Under the pieces are notes generated by a model. That model saw nothing but the letters and a program-made list of their open reading frames with translations. It was not told the DNA's origin and did no database searches. A program made the translations under genes and the position numbers. A stretch of 64,000 bases of DNA from Gracilariopsis chorda (taxonomy: Eukaryota; Rhodophyta; Florideophyceae; Gracilariales; Gracilariaceae), in assembly GCA_003194525.1 (NCBI GenBank), contig NBIV01000044.1, positions 186,001-250,000 of the forward strand, in the 5' to 3' direction. Of the stretch, positions 61,824-64,000 are shown one piece after another (positions within the stretch are counted from its first letter, which is position 1; each line of letters begins with the position of its first letter).

Positions 61824-64000
61824 TTACCTAATACCGAGAGGCAAGAGGAATCGGGCAAGATCAATAAAGCGATAGGCATTCGCATCGAATGTGGTGTTGA
61901 CCGTTTCTAGAAGCCCGTCATAGGTGTCGAGGTCTGCTCGCGAGAGAGGCAACTCACGGTCCTCGTTCCCTCGAACTTCTTTCCAACGGACACGAACGTC
62001 CATCAGGTAATTCAAGTATCTCAACTGCTTATACAACCATGCCTCATTGAATTTGCGTCTTGCCATGTCTCCGTTTGCACCAAGGCCGACATCTCGTGTT
62101 TCTCGAGTCCGGCTCCCGTCTTCAGGATCAATGAGCATTTCACATGTGTAGTACTTTTGAATCCATTCACGAGTCCTAATCAAAATGGTATTCTGCAACT
62201 GGACGGTTGGGAAACGTTTGCTACATTTTGCACAATGAAGACCCGTGTTTTTGATACCTTCCCCAGAAGGTTTGAGTTGCATTCCAAGAAACTCGGTACT
62301 AATGCCACATGCAACACATCCAATTGTTAAAGGATCAACGTCCCGGAACTTCTCTGCAGGAGAATGAGGTCCGAGAGCCAAATAGTTTCCAAGTCCATCA
62401 AACTCTTCGTGGTCTCGCTTTTCAAACCGCCTTCCATCCAGACCTAAAGCTACGGCAATGCGACTTGCCTCGATGCCATCGATTGGTTCGCACAGTCTCA
62501 AAATTGGTGGAAGAACTTGACTCTCCAGGTAGTACTTCACGTCGATCCTTAGCTTTCCTCCAGATGATTTCACCTCGTCAGGATGGTAAGCCTTGCCAGC
62601 GACACCAGATGCATTCGTTGGTCCATCTGAAGTACAGATGACATACTTTATGTATTCTCCTTGTCTGATTGGTCTTTTCTCTCTCTTCATCATGCGAGCT
62701 GCGACAGCTACATGAGGCGTGCTGTGTCCTTCAGGGTAGTCTTGAGGACGCTTGTTGAGTGCTCTGGTGATGACATACTTTGAGAGCGACACATCATTAT
62801 TCTTCACTTGAGAAGTCAGATCACTGAGATATGTAATGATATTCCCCACAGCTTCATCAACATCTGCTGATTGTCCTTTGAAGATCTGATTGATGACATG
62901 ATTTGACGCGTCATGAGACAAATCGCACCAGTCGTGTCTCACAAGATCAATTCCCTTCACTTCACGCACGGTTTTGTTGGGATTGTTTGGATCGGCCACC
63001 TTTAGAGCGGCATACTTCTTCTTCTTCAGTAGCAGCATCTTCTTGTATATGGCATCGATCTCTATTTCTAAAGTCCGATACTTCTTATTCACTTCTCTTT
63101 TCAATTCAGAACCAAGCTTTCGAACCTGTCCGATGCTCTCCATGCCTGTGTAAACGAAGAGCGAATCTGTGTCTCCGTATATAACCTTTGCATTGAATGC
63201 ATCTCGAGCAAGGTCCACAGTTTTCTGAAGAGTATCTCGTCCCTGCGACGTAACCATCTCTGCCAAAGGACGAGCAAAAAACCGTCCACTTTCAAACCCT
63301 AGACATCCGTATAGCGAGTTCGCCGTCAGCTTTATCGCAAGCTGGCGAATATCCAACTGCTGGGCTCTTAAGGTCTCTTTGCCTGCTCGCTGTCTCTCCT
63401 CCTTCAGGAGTTTCTTCACCTGCCTTCTCTGATCTACTAGACGACGAAGAACACGAGGGAGAACACCCTCTGGAATACTCTGGTTTGGAAGAGATAGAAA
63501 ACCAGGAAATCCGTTCTGACCATTAGACGAAGGGCCATCAAGAGATGTTGTGTGGTTTTTCCCGTTTCCTTCTGCATTCTTCTTGTAAAATTCGTCGAGA
63601 TGCAAGGTAGTGAAGCATATGTTAAACTCCTGGATGATTGAAGGGTACAAGGAATTGAAATCCAGCTGCAGTACATAGCGGTCGTAGAAACCTTTCACGG
63701 GCTCAAGTACAAGGCCTCCGGAATACTGCGGTTTTCTACGTGAGTTCTTACTCTTCCCGTTTTGTCGAGCAGCTTTCGAAGGTGCATTTGGAGCAGCAGC
63801 ATTGGTCTCTCTACTGCCTTCGACACCAGGACCACCATAACCGTGGATGTTGACCGGCACGTCGGCTTTTTCGTTCTTCACTAGGGCCCGCTCTGTTTCG
63901 TAAAGCTCAGCAACCTTTTCGCGTTCCCACCTGTTAAGCTTGTCAGGGAGCAGCAGCTTCGATTTTACATCTCCAGCGCTTGATGCATTTCCCCCATTCT
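61824..64000 (-). CDS. POLA1: DNA polymerase alpha catalytic subunit, C-terminal part (5' truncated by window edge)
   Basis: Extends RNA primers made by primase at replication origins and Okazaki fragments. The frame is open to base 64000; about 725 C-terminal residues are visible. Motif A region LQLDFNSLYPSIIQEFNICF (near 63660), motif B ANSLYGCLGF (near 63310), motif C YGDTDSLFV (near 63175) and KKKKYAALKV are intact, so catalysis should work. The CysA zinc module is present (CVAC near 62310, CAKC near 62230). In the following CysB segment (62160-62040) only one Cys (YYTC) remains where other eukaryotes have four; the matching positions read SRTRETRD and GANGDMARR. No intron is needed in the visible part. 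Confidence 0.95.
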   Translation of the reverse strand, partial: NGGNASSAGDVKSKLLLPDKLNRWEREKVAELYETERALVKNEKADVPVNIHGYGGPGVEGSRETNAAAPNAPSKAARQNGKSKNSRRKPQYSGGLVLEPVKGFYDRYVLQLDFNSLYPSIIQEFNICFTTLHLDEFYKKNAEGNGKNHTTSLDGPSSNGQNGFPGFLSLPNQSIPEGVLPRVLRRLVDQRRQVKKLLKEERQRAGKETLRAQQLDIRQLAIKLTANSLYGCLGFESGRFFARPLAEMVTSQGRDTLQKTVDLARDAFNAKVIYGDTDSLFVYTGMESIGQVRKLGSELKREVNKKYRTLEIEIDAIYKKMLLLKKKKYAALKVADPNNPNKTVREVKGIDLVRHDWCDLSHDASNHVINQIFKGQSADVDEAVGNIITYLSDLTSQVKNNDVSLSKYVITRALNKRPQDYPEGHSTPHVAVAARMMKREKRPIRQGEYIKYVICTSDGPTNASGVAGKAYHPDEVKSSGGKLRIDVKYYLESQVLPPILRLCEPIDGIEASRIAVALGLDGRRFEKRDHEEFDGLGNYLALGPHSPAEKFRDVDPLTIGCVACGISTEFLGMQLKPSGEGIKNTGLHCAKCSKRFPTVQLQNTILIRTREWIQKYYTCEMLIDPEDGSRTRETRDVGLGANGDMARRKFNEAWLYKQLRYLNYLMDVRVRWKEVRGNEDRELPLSRADLDTYDGLLETVNTTFDANAYRFIDLARFLLPLGIR

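Overview
The window is nuclear DNA of a eukaryote. It carries RER1, the deadenylase subunit PAN3, DNA polymerase alpha, a ubiquitin hydrolase, an OTU protease, a MATH-BTB protein and a phosphoinositide 5-phosphatase. Most genes are single open frames; the few introns I can infer are about 53-69 nt. A plastid-type serine acetyltransferase, two class II glutamine synthetases and a decayed Sel1-repeat gene suggest an alga. Compact, intron-poor genes among many LTR retrotransposons fit a multicellular red alga best, but that assignment is inference.

Layout. 1-9.9 kb is gene-dense: 5-phosphatase (cut by the left edge), serine acetyltransferase, RER1, ubiquitin hydrolase, then a head-to-head pair of glutamine synthetase genes. 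10.7-19.2 kb is an old minus-strand Copia element with 340-bp LTRs, broken by frameshifts and by two solo LTRs, one of which splits the RT domain. 22.5-34.0 kb is a young Gypsy element: 807/808-bp LTRs that differ at about five sites, a perfect AAAGC target duplication, gag, pol, a chromodomain in a further frame and a 595-residue antisense reading frame. 34.0-39.3 kb is a graveyard of Tc1/mariner and pogo-like transposases. 39.7-45.6 kb is a second Copia element (246-bp LTRs, TSD GAAAG, half-tRNA-iMet type primer site). 21 bp further on is a 310-bp TRIM-like element with the same type of primer site and TSD CTTCA. 46.7-64.0 kb is genic again: MATH-BTB, PAN3, CysQ-type phosphatase, a serine-rich unknown protein, a Sel1-repeat pseudogene, an OTU protein and the C-terminal part of DNA polymerase alpha (cut by the right edge).

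Function. Serine acetyltransferase and the CysQ phosphatase both serve sulfate/cysteine metabolism and the two glutamine synthetases serve ammonium assimilation, but nothing indicates operon-like control; most neighbouring genes are divergent or convergent. The most unusual signal is in the Gypsy element. Its LTRs, gag, pol and antisense ORF are all studded with short perfect hairpins, typically a 5-bp stem with a 3-nt loop, of many different sequences. By eye the host genes are not. This looks like structure of the element itself rather than a dispersed repeat.
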